64,000 nt of DNA from Planctomycetaceae bacterium. Lineage in GTDB: Bacteria; Planctomycetota; Planctomycetia; Planctomycetales; Planctomycetaceae. How positions within the stretch are numbered: position 1 is the stretch's first letter; each line of letters opens with the position of its first letter. The notes under the pieces were generated by a model. That model was not told where the DNA came from and ran no database searches. It was given only the letters and a program-made list of their open reading frames with translations. The stretch is taken from assembly GCA_041398825.1 (NCBI GenBank), contig JAWKTX010000001.1, positions 744,001 through 808,000 of the forward strand, read 5' to 3'. Positions 51,844 through 60,863 of the stretch are shown here, piece by piece. Position numbers and translations under genes: made by a program.

Positions 51844-52770
51844 GTGAAAATGAAATTGGGATTTGTGAGTGCGATTCTGCCGGACTTGTCATTCGAACAT
51901 GTCCTTCAGAAAGCATCGGAGATCGGGTACGACTGCGTCGAAGTTTGCTGCTGGCCCGTTGGGAAAGCAGAACGTCGGTATGCCGGCGTCACTCATGTTG
52001 ACGTCGCTGATATCTCTCAGGAAATGATTCGAGCGATCCAGCATCTGACGGATTCTTCTGGTGTTCGGATCAGCGGACTGGGGTATTATCCAAACCCTTT
52101 AAGTCCGAATCATGAAGAAGCCAATGCTGCCGTTAAGCATCTGGAGACAGTGATTCGGGCATCGGCGGCATTGAATATCGGGCGAGTGAATACATTTATC
52201 GGGCGAGACTGGACGAAGTCGGTCGACGAGAACTGGAGCCGGTTCCTTCAGACCTGGCGGCCGTTGATTCAGCTTGCCGAAGAAAACGATGTGCGCATCG
52301 GTATCGAAAACTGTCCCATGCTGTTCACTGCAGATGAATGGCCGGGAGGAAAGAATCTGGCGATATCCCCTGATATCTGGACGCGAATGTTCAGCGACAT
52401 TCCTTCGGATCATTTCGGCCTGAATTATGATCCATCGCACATGATCTGGCAGCAGATGGATTACATTGCGCCGATTCGGAATTTCAGCGACAAACTTTTC
52501 CATGTGCACGCGAAAGATGTTCGTCTTGATCGGCATCGACTGGATCAGGCAGGCATTCTGGCCCATCCAAATTCTTACCATACCCCCAAGTTGCCTGGCA
52601 TGGGTGATGTCGATTGGGGCAAATTCTTTTCTGCTCTCACGGACACCGGATACCAGGGGCCGGTCTGCGTTGAAGTTGAGGATCGGGCGTACGAAGGCAG
52701 CCTGGATGCACGCTGTGCATCGCTCGTTCAGAGTCACACCTTTCTTCGCAATTTCGTGCCGCGTCACTGA
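51844..52770 (+). CDS. Sugar phosphate isomerase/epimerase (xylose-isomerase-like TIM barrel)
   Basis: A ~308-residue soluble TIM-barrel protein; start at a GTG at 51844 or the ATG two codons later (MKLGFVSAILPDLSF). Metal-ligand strands are visible: DVRIGIENCPMLF (Glu), FGLNYDPSHMIWQ (Asp/His), DKLFHVHAKDVRLD (His, Asp) and GPVCVEVEDRAYEG (Glu). The order is that of the IolE/hydroxypyruvate isomerase/tagatose epimerase superfamily. No signal peptide, so it acts in the cytoplasm. It is followed after 75 bases by an L-fuconate dehydratase gene, which suggests a shared sugar-acid route. Confidence 0.88.
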   Translation: MKMKLGFVSAILPDLSFEHVLQKASEIGYDCVEVCCWPVGKAERRYAGVTHVDVADISQEMIRAIQHLTDSSGVRISGLGYYPNPLSPNHEEANAAVKHLETVIRASAALNIGRVNTFIGRDWTKSVDENWSRFLQTWRPLIQLAEENDVRIGIENCPMLFTADEWPGGKNLAISPDIWTRMFSDIPSDHFGLNYDPSHMIWQQMDYIAPIRNFSDKLFHVHAKDVRLDRHRLDQAGILAHPNSYHTPKLPGMGDVDWGKFFSALTDTGYQGPVCVEVEDRAYEGSLDARCASLVQSHTFLRNFVPRH

Positions 52771-52845
52771 CCTTCCATGGTCGAATGAAACTGAGTGCCC
52801 CGAGATCGCTGTTTTTGTTTATATGTCGCCAACGAAAATTTCTTC

Positions 52846-54120
52846 ATGAATACTGTCATTACAGGGTTCGAAACGTTCGATCTTCGATTTCCCACGTCGC
52901 AACATCTGGACGGCTCTGATGCGATGAATCCGGACCCCGACTACTCTGCCGCCTACGTCGTGCTGAGGACAAATTCCGGGGAACTGAACGGTTATGGGAT
53001 GACGTTTACGATTGGCCGCGGCAACGAACTTTGCGTGGCCGGCATTCGTTCGCTGGCCGCCCTTCTGGTGGGGACGAGTGTTGAAAAGTTAATGGCGGAT
53101 CCCGTCGTGATTTATCGACAACTGACCGGCGACAGTCAGCTGCGCTGGGTTGGGCCTGAGAAAGGTGTGATTCATCTGGCGGCTGCTGCCGTTATCAATG
53201 CGGTTTGGGATTTGTGGTCGCGAATGAAGGGCGTTCCCGTCTGGCAGTATGTGTGTGAAATGCCTTCGGAGCAATTCGTCGCAAGCATCGACTGGCGATA
53301 CCTGTCAGACGCACTGACTCCCGCGCAGGGACTGGAATTGCTTCGTCGACATGAATCGACACGTGCGTCAAGAATCGCGGAGCTGCTCGATTCCGGGTAT
53401 CCAAGTTATACAACCTCAGCTGGCTGGCTTGGCTATTCGGACGACTCTCTTCGGAGTAAGTGTGATGATCTGAAACGGCGAGGATGGTCTCACTTCAAGA
53501 TTAAGGTGGGGAGAGATCTGGACGATGACATTCGGAGGTGTCGGGTTTTGCGCAGTGAGATGGGTGATCATGCACGAATGATGATCGATGCTAATCAGGT
53601 CTGGGACGTTCCTCAGGCCATTGAGTGGGTGCGGCATCTGGCGGAGTTCAATCCGTGGTTTGTGGAAGAACCAACTTCGCCGGATGACATTCTTGGTCAC
53701 AAAGCGATTGCGGAAGGGATCGCACCGATCCGCGTGGCGACCGGAGAGATGTGTCATAACCGAGTCATGTTCAAGCAATTCATACAGTGCGGAGCGATGC
53801 AGGTCTGCCAGTTGGACAGCTGTCGACTTGGTGGTGTCAATGAAGTACTCGCCGTATTGTTGCTGGCGGAACGTTTTCGGGTACCTGTCTGCCCGCATGC
53901 AGGCGGAGTCGGACTTTGTGAATACGTCCAGCACCTCAGCATGATAGATTATGTTTGTGTGTCGGCATCGATGGACGACCGGGTGACGGAATATTCCGAT
54001 CATCTTCACGAGCATGTTTGCGATCCGGTCAGCATGAAGAACGGTCGATACATGCCGCCTTCTGCACCGGGATACAGTGTGCAGTTCACAGAGGCAGCGA
54101 TTCAGGAATTTGTCTTCTGA
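52846..54120 (+). CDS. L-fuconate dehydratase, enolase superfamily
   Basis: A 424-residue enzyme from the ATG at 52846. The opening FDLRFPTSQHLDGSDAMNPD and TFTIGRGNELC are specific to the L-fuconate dehydratase branch of the mandelate-racemase group (the human homologue is ENOSF1). The acid/base pair KIK is Lys218/Lys220, metal ligands are Asp248, Glu274 and Glu301, and the second base is His351; these numbers coincide with those I recall for the Xanthomonas enzyme. It dehydrates L-fuconate to 2-keto-3-deoxy-L-fuconate. No fucose kinase, lactonase or aldolase is in the window, but the adjacent isomerase supports sugar-acid catabolism, perhaps of fucose-rich algal polysaccharide (inference). 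Confidence 0.9.
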   Translation: MNTVITGFETFDLRFPTSQHLDGSDAMNPDPDYSAAYVVLRTNSGELNGYGMTFTIGRGNELCVAGIRSLAALLVGTSVEKLMADPVVIYRQLTGDSQLRWVGPEKGVIHLAAAAVINAVWDLWSRMKGVPVWQYVCEMPSEQFVASIDWRYLSDALTPAQGLELLRRHESTRASRIAELLDSGYPSYTTSAGWLGYSDDSLRSKCDDLKRRGWSHFKIKVGRDLDDDIRRCRVLRSEMGDHARMMIDANQVWDVPQAIEWVRHLAEFNPWFVEEPTSPDDILGHKAIAEGIAPIRVATGEMCHNRVMFKQFIQCGAMQVCQLDSCRLGGVNEVLAVLLLAERFRVPVCPHAGGVGLCEYVQHLSMIDYVCVSASMDDRVTEYSDHLHEHVCDPVSMKNGRYMPPSAPGYSVQFTEAAIQEFVF

Positions 54121-54170
54121 GTTTGTGACGTTTGAATTCCCCGGAAAACAGAATCACCAGAGATCGTCCT

Positions 54171-56504
54171 ATGAATCTGCGAATCTTATCCCGCGGAAAG
54201 CCTGCCACTGTCTCAGTTGTTCTTGTCGCGTTGCTTTTGATTGCCGACAGGGGGCGATCGCAGGATCTTCCACCGACGCCCACACCACAAACCCCGACGC
54301 CGACGATGCCGACGCCACCGACAACGGCAGAGGAAGCGACTCAGGTTGAGGTATCGGACGCACCGAAGGAACTAACGATCCCTGAATTGTCCAGGCGAAT
54401 CAATCGGTCGCTTGTCATCGTCAAGGCGACAGGTCGCGACGGAAGCATGCAGGGGCACGGAACAGGATTTGAGATCTCCCCCGACGGACTTATTGCCACA
54501 GCACGCCACGTCATTGGGGATGGACGACAGGTTGCAGTTGTGATGCCGAACGGTCAGACCGCCAAGGCGACTCACGTTTACGGCGTCCACGAATCGATTG
54601 ACGTCGCGATCATCAAAGTTGACGGAAAGGAAATGGACGCCCTACCCCTGTGTCAGGAGGATGCCATTGAAACGGGTGCATCTGTGGTTGCTGTGGGCCA
54701 TCCCGGCAACCGGACCAATACAACGGTGAGCGGCATTATCGCAGGGACCCAGGATATTGATGGCATTCGGCTGCTGGAACTTGCAATGCCCATTGAACCC
54801 GGCAGCAGCGGCGAGCCGGTTGTCAATCGCGCTGGCGAAGTGGTCGGAGTTGTCGTGATGAAGTCCACGCTGGAAAGAAGTCTCGGCTATGCGGTGCCGG
54901 TTCGACATTTGCGAGACCTGCTTGCAGAGCCAACGCCCATTCCAATGAAACGCTGGATTACGATTGGTGCGCTGGATCCCAAACGATGGCAGATTGTTTT
55001 CGACGCAGCGTGGAGTCAGCGCGCGGGGCGGATCAAAGTCGATGGGCCCGGTAATTCATTTGGCGGCCGATCACTTTGCCTGCAGACGTCGAATCCTCCC
55101 CCCGTTCCGTTTGATGTTCAGGTTGAAGTCAAGCTCGCTGACGAAGCCGGAGCTGCTGGCCTGGTGTTTCATTCGGATGGAGGAGATCGCCACTATGGCT
55201 ACTATCCCAGCGACGGAAATATACGGTTGACTCGCTTTGATGGCCCGGATGTTTATTCGTGGAACATTCTGCACAACGAACCGCACGATGCTTATCGCCC
55301 CGGGGAATGGAACACATTTCGCGTTCGAGTCGAAGAAGGTCGAATGATCTGCTGGTTAAACCAGCAATTGGTCCTCGAATCGCAGGACAATGGCCTCACA
55401 TCTGGTCGAGTTGGCCTGGCGACATTCCGCGGGACAATTGCTGAATTCAGGCGATTCAAGGTGGCATCGGATCTCCCCTCAGGTTTCCCCGATGAAAATG
55501 GAACTGCCACCATCGAAGAGGTGGTCGGTCGACTTTCGATGAATCGGCCACCGGAAGCGAAGGATGTTGAACAACTGCAGGAAATACAGGGCTATGCCTC
55601 TTTGTTGCAGGCTCGGGCGAAACGTCTGGAGAAACAGGCAGAGCGTGTTCGTGAGCTGGCGAAAGAGGTCCATGCATCCGTCGTACGTGATGCACTTCTG
55701 CAGACACTGAATCCGGTCAATGATTCCGCGCCGGATTTGATGAAAGCCGCATTGCTTATTGCTGTGCTTGATAACGAAGAGGTCGACCCTGCCCCGTACA
55801 TCGATCGGTTGGATCAGCTGGCAGACGAAGTCAGAGGCACATTACCCGAGAAAGCAACTCAGACACAGACCTTGCAGGCAATGGACAGGATTCTGTTTGA
55901 GGAGTACGCCTTTCGGGGCAGTAAACGTGACTACTACACTGCCTCAAACAGCTACCTCAACGAAGTCATCGATGATCGGGAAGGTCTCCCGATTACACTT
56001 TCCGTTCTCTACATGGAATTGGCCCGAAGGCTGGATTTGGCAGTCGCAGGTGTCGCCCTGCCGGGGCATTTTGTCGTGCGATTCGAACCCACGGACGGGT
56101 CCTCAGAAAACCAAATCATCGATGTGTTTGACCGGGGGCGGCGGCTCACGCGGCCGGAGGCAGAAAAGATCATCACGTCCCGTGGACTGCCACTGGAGCC
56201 GGAATATTTTGCGTCCAGGACCCCCACGGAAATCATCGTTCGAATGCTGCACAATCTGCTGAATCTGGCAGAAGCAGATCGAAACAATTCAGACGTGCTC
56301 AGGTATCTCGAAACTCTCGTTCTGCTTGATCCTGGTGACCTGGAATCTCGAGTGAAACGGCTGGAAATCAGAGCTCGCACAGGTCGCATCACTGAAGCAA
56401 TCGAAGATATCGACTGGCTGATTGAACAACCAATTCCCTCGCTTAACAAGGATGGGCTGTATCAGTATCGCGCCCAGCTACAACAGCGATTGCCGACTCC
56501 CTGA
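54171..56504 (+). CDS. Secreted trypsin-like protease fused to a lectin-like and a SirB1 transglutaminase-like domain
   Basis: A 777-residue protein from the ATG at 54171. A signal peptide (VSVVLVALLLIADRGRS) precedes a Thr/Pro-rich linker. Residues ~75-260 are a trypsin-like S1C/HtrA-type domain with His113 (TARHVIG), Asp144 (SIDVAI) and Ser213 (PGSSGEP). Residues ~275-440 are a beta-sandwich of the laminin-G/DUF1080 kind (GLVFHSDGGDRHYGYYPSDG, NTFRVRVEEGRMICWLNQQ). Residues ~580-690 match the SirB1/Transglut_core2 family (SYLNEVIDDREGLPITLSVL, VALPGHFVVRF), followed by a TPR-like tail. This combination is unusual. A role in envelope protein processing is likely, details unknown. It may be co-transcribed with the dehydratase gene 50 bases upstream. 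Confidence 0.85.
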   Translation: MNLRILSRGKPATVSVVLVALLLIADRGRSQDLPPTPTPQTPTPTMPTPPTTAEEATQVEVSDAPKELTIPELSRRINRSLVIVKATGRDGSMQGHGTGFEISPDGLIATARHVIGDGRQVAVVMPNGQTAKATHVYGVHESIDVAIIKVDGKEMDALPLCQEDAIETGASVVAVGHPGNRTNTTVSGIIAGTQDIDGIRLLELAMPIEPGSSGEPVVNRAGEVVGVVVMKSTLERSLGYAVPVRHLRDLLAEPTPIPMKRWITIGALDPKRWQIVFDAAWSQRAGRIKVDGPGNSFGGRSLCLQTSNPPPVPFDVQVEVKLADEAGAAGLVFHSDGGDRHYGYYPSDGNIRLTRFDGPDVYSWNILHNEPHDAYRPGEWNTFRVRVEEGRMICWLNQQLVLESQDNGLTSGRVGLATFRGTIAEFRRFKVASDLPSGFPDENGTATIEEVVGRLSMNRPPEAKDVEQLQEIQGYASLLQARAKRLEKQAERVRELAKEVHASVVRDALLQTLNPVNDSAPDLMKAALLIAVLDNEEVDPAPYIDRLDQLADEVRGTLPEKATQTQTLQAMDRILFEEYAFRGSKRDYYTASNSYLNEVIDDREGLPITLSVLYMELARRLDLAVAGVALPGHFVVRFEPTDGSSENQIIDVFDRGRRLTRPEAEKIITSRGLPLEPEYFASRTPTEIIVRMLHNLLNLAEADRNNSDVLRYLETLVLLDPGDLESRVKRLEIRARTGRITEAIEDIDWLIEQPIPSLNKDGLYQYRAQLQQRLPTP

Positions 56505-56751
56505 TGCCAGCCCGGGCCGGGATTTGACAGGGGCGTTCTTGCGGCTGAATTCAATGCGTATTTCAGTCAGTCCCGCTGGCCATGGTTTTGCGGGAGTCAC
56601 CGGGAATTTCAAGTGTCTCACGACTCCCGTTTCAACAGTGTTGTCGTACTCAGGTGTGCAGGTCCATGTGCCGCAAGGCCAGTGAATCATCGGACGAACG
56701 GATTGCCGCCTGGTGTTCCTGTGGCAGATTCAAACCAGAGCAGAACGAGTT

Positions 56752-58947
56752 CTAGATTTCCGCCCGGACATCGCAGTTTGACACTCGCTGACACTCTTTC
56801 CGCGGCAGCAGTTTTTCTTTGATACTCTGGACAATGGCCAGTGAGTAGCGTCCGGGAATCAGATCGACTTTCGTCGCATGAATCGCATGATTCTGCTCGT
56901 CATAGAATTCACCGGTGTTTCGCAGAGCAAAGCGGATTTCGGGCCAGTCTGACAGAAAGTCCGTCATGGCCCGACCTTCTGAAGTTCGGTTGCGTCCGCT
57001 GTTTTGATTCAGGTGGAGAACAACAGAGCAGTCATTATCCAGAACAATCAGATCTGACGTCGAACGCAGGCGTTCTCGCATTTCATTTTCAATCAGTCGA
57101 TCGAGTGAGGTTTCGATGCGGACAAAGCCAAACAGATGCTCCGATTTCTGGTCGAACACTGGCACTCCTGCGGACAACATGCTGACTTTTTGTTGCCGTT
57201 TGGGTGGCGTTGTCGGCCCACTGGCGCAATCGTTTGACAGTGCAACGTGGACTTCAAACGGATTCAGATTGAGTGCGGTCTGCATACAATCCGTGAGAGG
57301 CCCTGATCCAAGGCGGCTGCCTGGAATAGCACGCACGGTACTGAAGTCAGACGCAAGGCGTTCCACACGAACCAGTTCCCGCCATTCTTCTTCCTGAACC
57401 TGACAGAATGAAACGGAAGCAAAATCAGTGTTCGCGTGCAGAAGACCCTGAAAGATCTGGGATAATCGTTCACGCCACGCCTGCATTCCGGATGCTGAGC
57501 CGGCAACCAGCGCGTCGATCATTTCCTGAATGGGTGGTATGCCCGCCATGAAGCGTACATTTCGCTCCAGATCCCGAACTGTCGACTGCAGGCTCGTCTT
57601 CAGTTCTCGACCTTCACTTCGGGCATTGCTGTATTGTTCTCGCTGTTCGCTTCTTCCGGCCACCCAGCGCTGCACTGCTTCAGCCAGTTCCAGTGCCGAC
57701 TGATACCGTGAATGCGGATGCTGCTCCATCGCTCGCATACAGATTGTTTCCAGACCAGCAGGCACGGCAGGCCGAACAGATTCGGGTGAGGGACTTGGCT
57801 GAGTTGGTATCTGTTTCAGCATTTCCTGAATGCCGATGTGTTTTCCATCCGCCTGAGTCACCGCCTGGTGAGGGGCCTGACCGGTCAGCATGGCAAAAAG
57901 GATTGCACCCAGTCCGTAGACGTCCGTCCGTTCGTCGATACGGTCCTGATCGCCCATGGCCTGTTCCGGGGCCATGTAAAGTGGCGTCCCAATCACTTCT
58001 CCCGCCAGGGTCCGACCGAAGTCATGGTCCTGACTGATCGGGATCAGCGGAGCCCCCATGGAGGTTTCAAAATCCGAAGAAACGCGTGCCAGTCCCCAAT
58101 CCAGAACAATCACCTGACCAAAACTATCCAGAGCAACGTTTTCCGGTTTCAGGTCACGATGAATCACGCCTCGACTGTGGGCGTATGCAATCGCCTGGCA
58201 GGCGGAGATGAACGTCGTCAGCAGGTAGTGCTGGTCCATCGAAACGTCTTTTCCCGCAGCAAGACGCTGGTGGTATTCCTCGATCGCGTTCACGAGGGTC
58301 CGTTTACCGACGAACCGCATCGCGTAGAATGGCTGACCGGTACGGGTATCTGTTCCGAACTGGTAGAGCGGAACGACGCTGGGGTGTTCCAGGTGTCCGG
58401 TGATCTGGGCTTCCCGGTGAAATCGTTGCCAGGCCCGAGGGTTTTCCGCAGCTTCGGCGTTCATCTCCTTCACAGCAACCACTCGACGGAGCTGTTCGTC
58501 CCGTGCCAGCCAAACTGTTCCCAAACCACCTTCTCCCAGCTGTCTTATGAACTCGAAGCTGGAAGTCATGATTCGGCTGGATGGAGGAGGTGCTTCGACT
58601 TCCGGCAACGTCCTTCCATCGTAGCCGACAGTACGAACCAGACTGGCGCCGGTGCTGGTATTTCCGGTTCGGCTGCGTTTCATTTGTTCAAGTGCCATCG
58701 AACGCTTCATACGAATTCTGGCGTCCGATGAAAGTCCTGGCAGAACGGAACTGGCTTCGTCGCTGCCTGATTTTCTGCCGATGTCAGAAACTGAATCCTG
58801 TATCAAACTCGAAAGGCGTGCGAAGTTGCGCAGTTGTTCACTGCGTTCGACTCCGGCGACCAGCCGCCCTGACTGATCTACCGACAATTCGCCGGACAAC
58901 GACCGCGAAATCAGATCTGAAATCTCACGATCACTTCCCATGATCAC
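56752..58947 (-). CDS. Ser/Thr protein kinase with C-terminal Cache-like region
   Basis: A 731-residue protein. The N-terminal ~125 residues are an ECF-partner-like leader (ISDLISRSLSGELSVDQSGR). The kinase domain has the Gly loop GEGGLGTVWL (~138-147), Lys160, HRDLKPEN (263-270), DWGLAR (283-288, DWG in place of DFG) and MAPEQAMGD. After a short coiled coil comes DLERNVRFMAGIPPIQEMID and WRERLSQIFQGLLHANTDFA, which is the double-Cache sensor found outside the membrane in histidine kinases, then SMLSAGVPVFDQKSEHLFGF. No transmembrane helix is visible on either side, so the sensor appears cytoplasmic. The start overlaps the end of the ECF sigma gene, indicating coupled translation. Confidence 0.85.
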   Translation of the reverse strand: MIMGSDREISDLISRSLSGELSVDQSGRLVAGVERSEQLRNFARLSSLIQDSVSDIGRKSGSDEASSVLPGLSSDARIRMKRSMALEQMKRSRTGNTSTGASLVRTVGYDGRTLPEVEAPPPSSRIMTSSFEFIRQLGEGGLGTVWLARDEQLRRVVAVKEMNAEAAENPRAWQRFHREAQITGHLEHPSVVPLYQFGTDTRTGQPFYAMRFVGKRTLVNAIEEYHQRLAAGKDVSMDQHYLLTTFISACQAIAYAHSRGVIHRDLKPENVALDSFGQVIVLDWGLARVSSDFETSMGAPLIPISQDHDFGRTLAGEVIGTPLYMAPEQAMGDQDRIDERTDVYGLGAILFAMLTGQAPHQAVTQADGKHIGIQEMLKQIPTQPSPSPESVRPAVPAGLETICMRAMEQHPHSRYQSALELAEAVQRWVAGRSEQREQYSNARSEGRELKTSLQSTVRDLERNVRFMAGIPPIQEMIDALVAGSASGMQAWRERLSQIFQGLLHANTDFASVSFCQVQEEEWRELVRVERLASDFSTVRAIPGSRLGSGPLTDCMQTALNLNPFEVHVALSNDCASGPTTPPKRQQKVSMLSAGVPVFDQKSEHLFGFVRIETSLDRLIENEMRERLRSTSDLIVLDNDCSVVLHLNQNSGRNRTSEGRAMTDFLSDWPEIRFALRNTGEFYDEQNHAIHATKVDLIPGRYSLAIVQSIKEKLLPRKECQRVSNCDVRAEI

Positions 58948-59641
58948 TTACCTCCGCACCAGCGTTTAAAGCTTGTTTATTTTCTGATTGCGAGTCCGCA
59001 GAATCGTCAAACCACCTTGCACCGACGCATCGTGCAAGGGCGAGCCTTGCGCGATGCATCCGCACCCAGAGGTTGGACGGCGTGATATCCAGTTCACGGC
59101 AGATCTGTTCAGATTCCATGTTTTCCATGACACTTAAGACAAACACGTCAGCCTGACCGGCTGGCATATGATTCAGGCAGTTCCTGACCACTTCCCACAG
59201 TTCTTTTTGTTCAACTTTTTGATCAGGTAAATCGAAAGCCATCGCTCCGGCTTTCCAGTTACCCTTTCCATCGAACAATTGCTGAGTGGGATCGCTTCCA
59301 TCGTCAGCAACTCCATCGCGATTAAACCGGGCCCGCATGCGGACATGGTCGATGAGCTTGCGTTTCAGAATTCCCAGCAGCCAGGCCCGTTCCGTCCCAC
59401 GCCCGTTATAGCGGTCCTGAAAGCGAATTCCCGCAAGAAAAGTTTCCTGCACAACTTCTTCTGATGCATTTGTGTCTCTCAGCCGTGCGAACGCATAGCG
59501 GTAGAGGTAGTCGCCATGAAGATCCACCCACTGGTCGGGATCGATCAACAGACTCGCACCGGACCCATGAACGGAATCACTGGACGTACCGTCCTCCTGG
59601 ATCGCATCGCGATCATTGTCGGATTTAGACTGCTCCCGCAC
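58931..59641 (-). CDS. ECF-type RNA polymerase sigma factor
   Basis: A 236-residue sigma-70 family protein starting with a GTG that has GGAGG six bases upstream. Region 2 is YLYRYAFARLRDTNASEEVV then QETFLAGI, with RAWLLGILKRKLIDHVR following. Region 4 is CLNHMPAGQADVFVLSVMEN then ESEQICRELDITPSNLWVRM, ending HRARLALARCV. An acidic tail follows. It directs polymerase to a small regulon, probably controlled by the kinase encoded next, since the two genes overlap by 17 bases. This sigma-kinase pairing is typical for planctomycetes. No anti-sigma factor is adjacent. Confidence 0.93.
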   Translation of the reverse strand: MREQSKSDNDRDAIQEDGTSSDSVHGSGASLLIDPDQWVDLHGDYLYRYAFARLRDTNASEEVVQETFLAGIRFQDRYNGRGTERAWLLGILKRKLIDHVRMRARFNRDGVADDGSDPTQQLFDGKGNWKAGAMAFDLPDQKVEQKELWEVVRNCLNHMPAGQADVFVLSVMENMESEQICRELDITPSNLWVRMHRARLALARCVGARWFDDSADSQSENKQALNAGAEVSDHGK

Positions 59642-60206
59642 TGCTGACCTCCGCCCGCCACCACGAGCAACAAATCACGAGCTTCACAGCTCGCCTCCTA
59701 ATCTGTAGCCGTCGATGATTTCAAAGAGTGAACGGCGGCAGTTTAGCAGTCGCGGGGGTGACTTCCCAAGTGTATGGACCGATGGACAACAGGATGGAAC
59801 CAGAGAATCGATCGTTACGATTCTCAGACTAAAGCTGTGCCGGATTCCTTACGCGACTTTTGAGATTTTGCGTGGCCTGCAGAACCGGCATCGATACTGA
59901 GAAGGCCACTGCCCGTTTTTCCGCCATCCGACGGCCGAAGCCAGGTTTGCCGGGAGATTTACCGGGAAACAGGTTCAATTGGCCCTTCAGCCTCGAAACA
60001 GCACGCCGGTTGGGTTCCCCGAGATTTCTGGCACCCTGAATCCGTTCTTGCAGCCGTCGCCCATGGTGGTCCAGCAGAATAGACGGTTCTGCCTGAATGG
60101 GAATTGTGGAGGAACTCTGTACGACGGCAGGCTGGATCATGGGTTAGATTTTGTTTGGGCTGATTGGTCGTCCCTCTGGTACTGAATCAAAGAACTGGAT
60201 TGAGAC
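59642..60206. other. Divergent intergenic region
   Basis: About 565 bases. Contains a small hairpin CGAGCT-GTGA-AGCTCG (minus strand sense, ~59675-59692) in the likely leader of the sigma-factor transcript. Minus-strand frames at 59829-60140 are Gly/Arg/Pro-rich without family features. No RNA gene seen. Confidence 0.45.
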
Positions 60207-60635
60207 ATGGAAACCGCTGAACAATTCCGTCTGCAAACTCAGGCCAACGCTGCATTTGAACAATCACAAAAGGAATTCGGGTGTTACGATGGCGTGGATT
60301 GTGATTCATTGATTGCGGTTCTGACTGTCGTCAGATCAGGTGATTCACTCAAAGCGATTCGCGACATTCGCAAGGTTGTGGATATTCCGTTAACGCGGGT
60401 CAAGCAGGCTTTGATGGATTGCTCTGAGCTCCACCGCGTGGATCTGGCCAAATGCGCAGGACTGACGGAACGTCACCGCGCGATGGTGATTCTGGAGCGA
60501 ATGAAGAAAGCGATCGCGATGAATTCTGGAGCTGCCAGCATCAATTTGTCTTCCCCGGATGGAGACTTCCGCCGGACTGACTGCTCAGACAGTGAACTCA
60601 ACTACCTCAGGATGAAGCTGATTAGCTGGATGTAA
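60207..60635 (+). CDS. Small protein with L7/L12 C-terminal-like segment
   Basis: A 142-residue soluble protein. Residues ~43-75 read LTVVRSGDSLKAIRDIRKVV then DIPLTRVKQALMD, close in pattern to the C-terminal domain of ribosomal protein bL12 (KxxVIKxVRExTGLGLKEAK). Flanking parts are helical. The resemblance is short, so domain identity is uncertain. In planctomycetes, free-standing bL12-like domains occur in regulatory or membrane proteins. No operon partners; the next gene is convergent. Confidence 0.55.
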   Translation: METAEQFRLQTQANAAFEQSQKEFGCYDGVDCDSLIAVLTVVRSGDSLKAIRDIRKVVDIPLTRVKQALMDCSELHRVDLAKCAGLTERHRAMVILERMKKAIAMNSGAASINLSSPDGDFRRTDCSDSELNYLRMKLISWM

Positions 60636-60863
60636 CTTTGGCATGGCGAAATGAAGTGTGGTCCGGCATTTGGGCGGGAAATTTAATGGGACCGGAGCAG
60701 CCATTGCGGTATGGCTGAATCGTCCGGACGGACTCGAATTGATCCTTTGGCAACTGGCAACGTACGTCACTGCAGAAGTCGAGAACTGATTGCAGTCATT
60801 ACGACATCCGGCGGTGTTTCCGGCAATGACGACGTGAGAATGCGAAGAGCCAGTCGTATCCGT

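Noticed and set aside
59829..60140. Minus-strand frame of 103 residues in the sigma-factor upstream gap
   Set aside because: No ribosome site or family; composition is Arg/Pro/Ser-rich as in other shadow frames.
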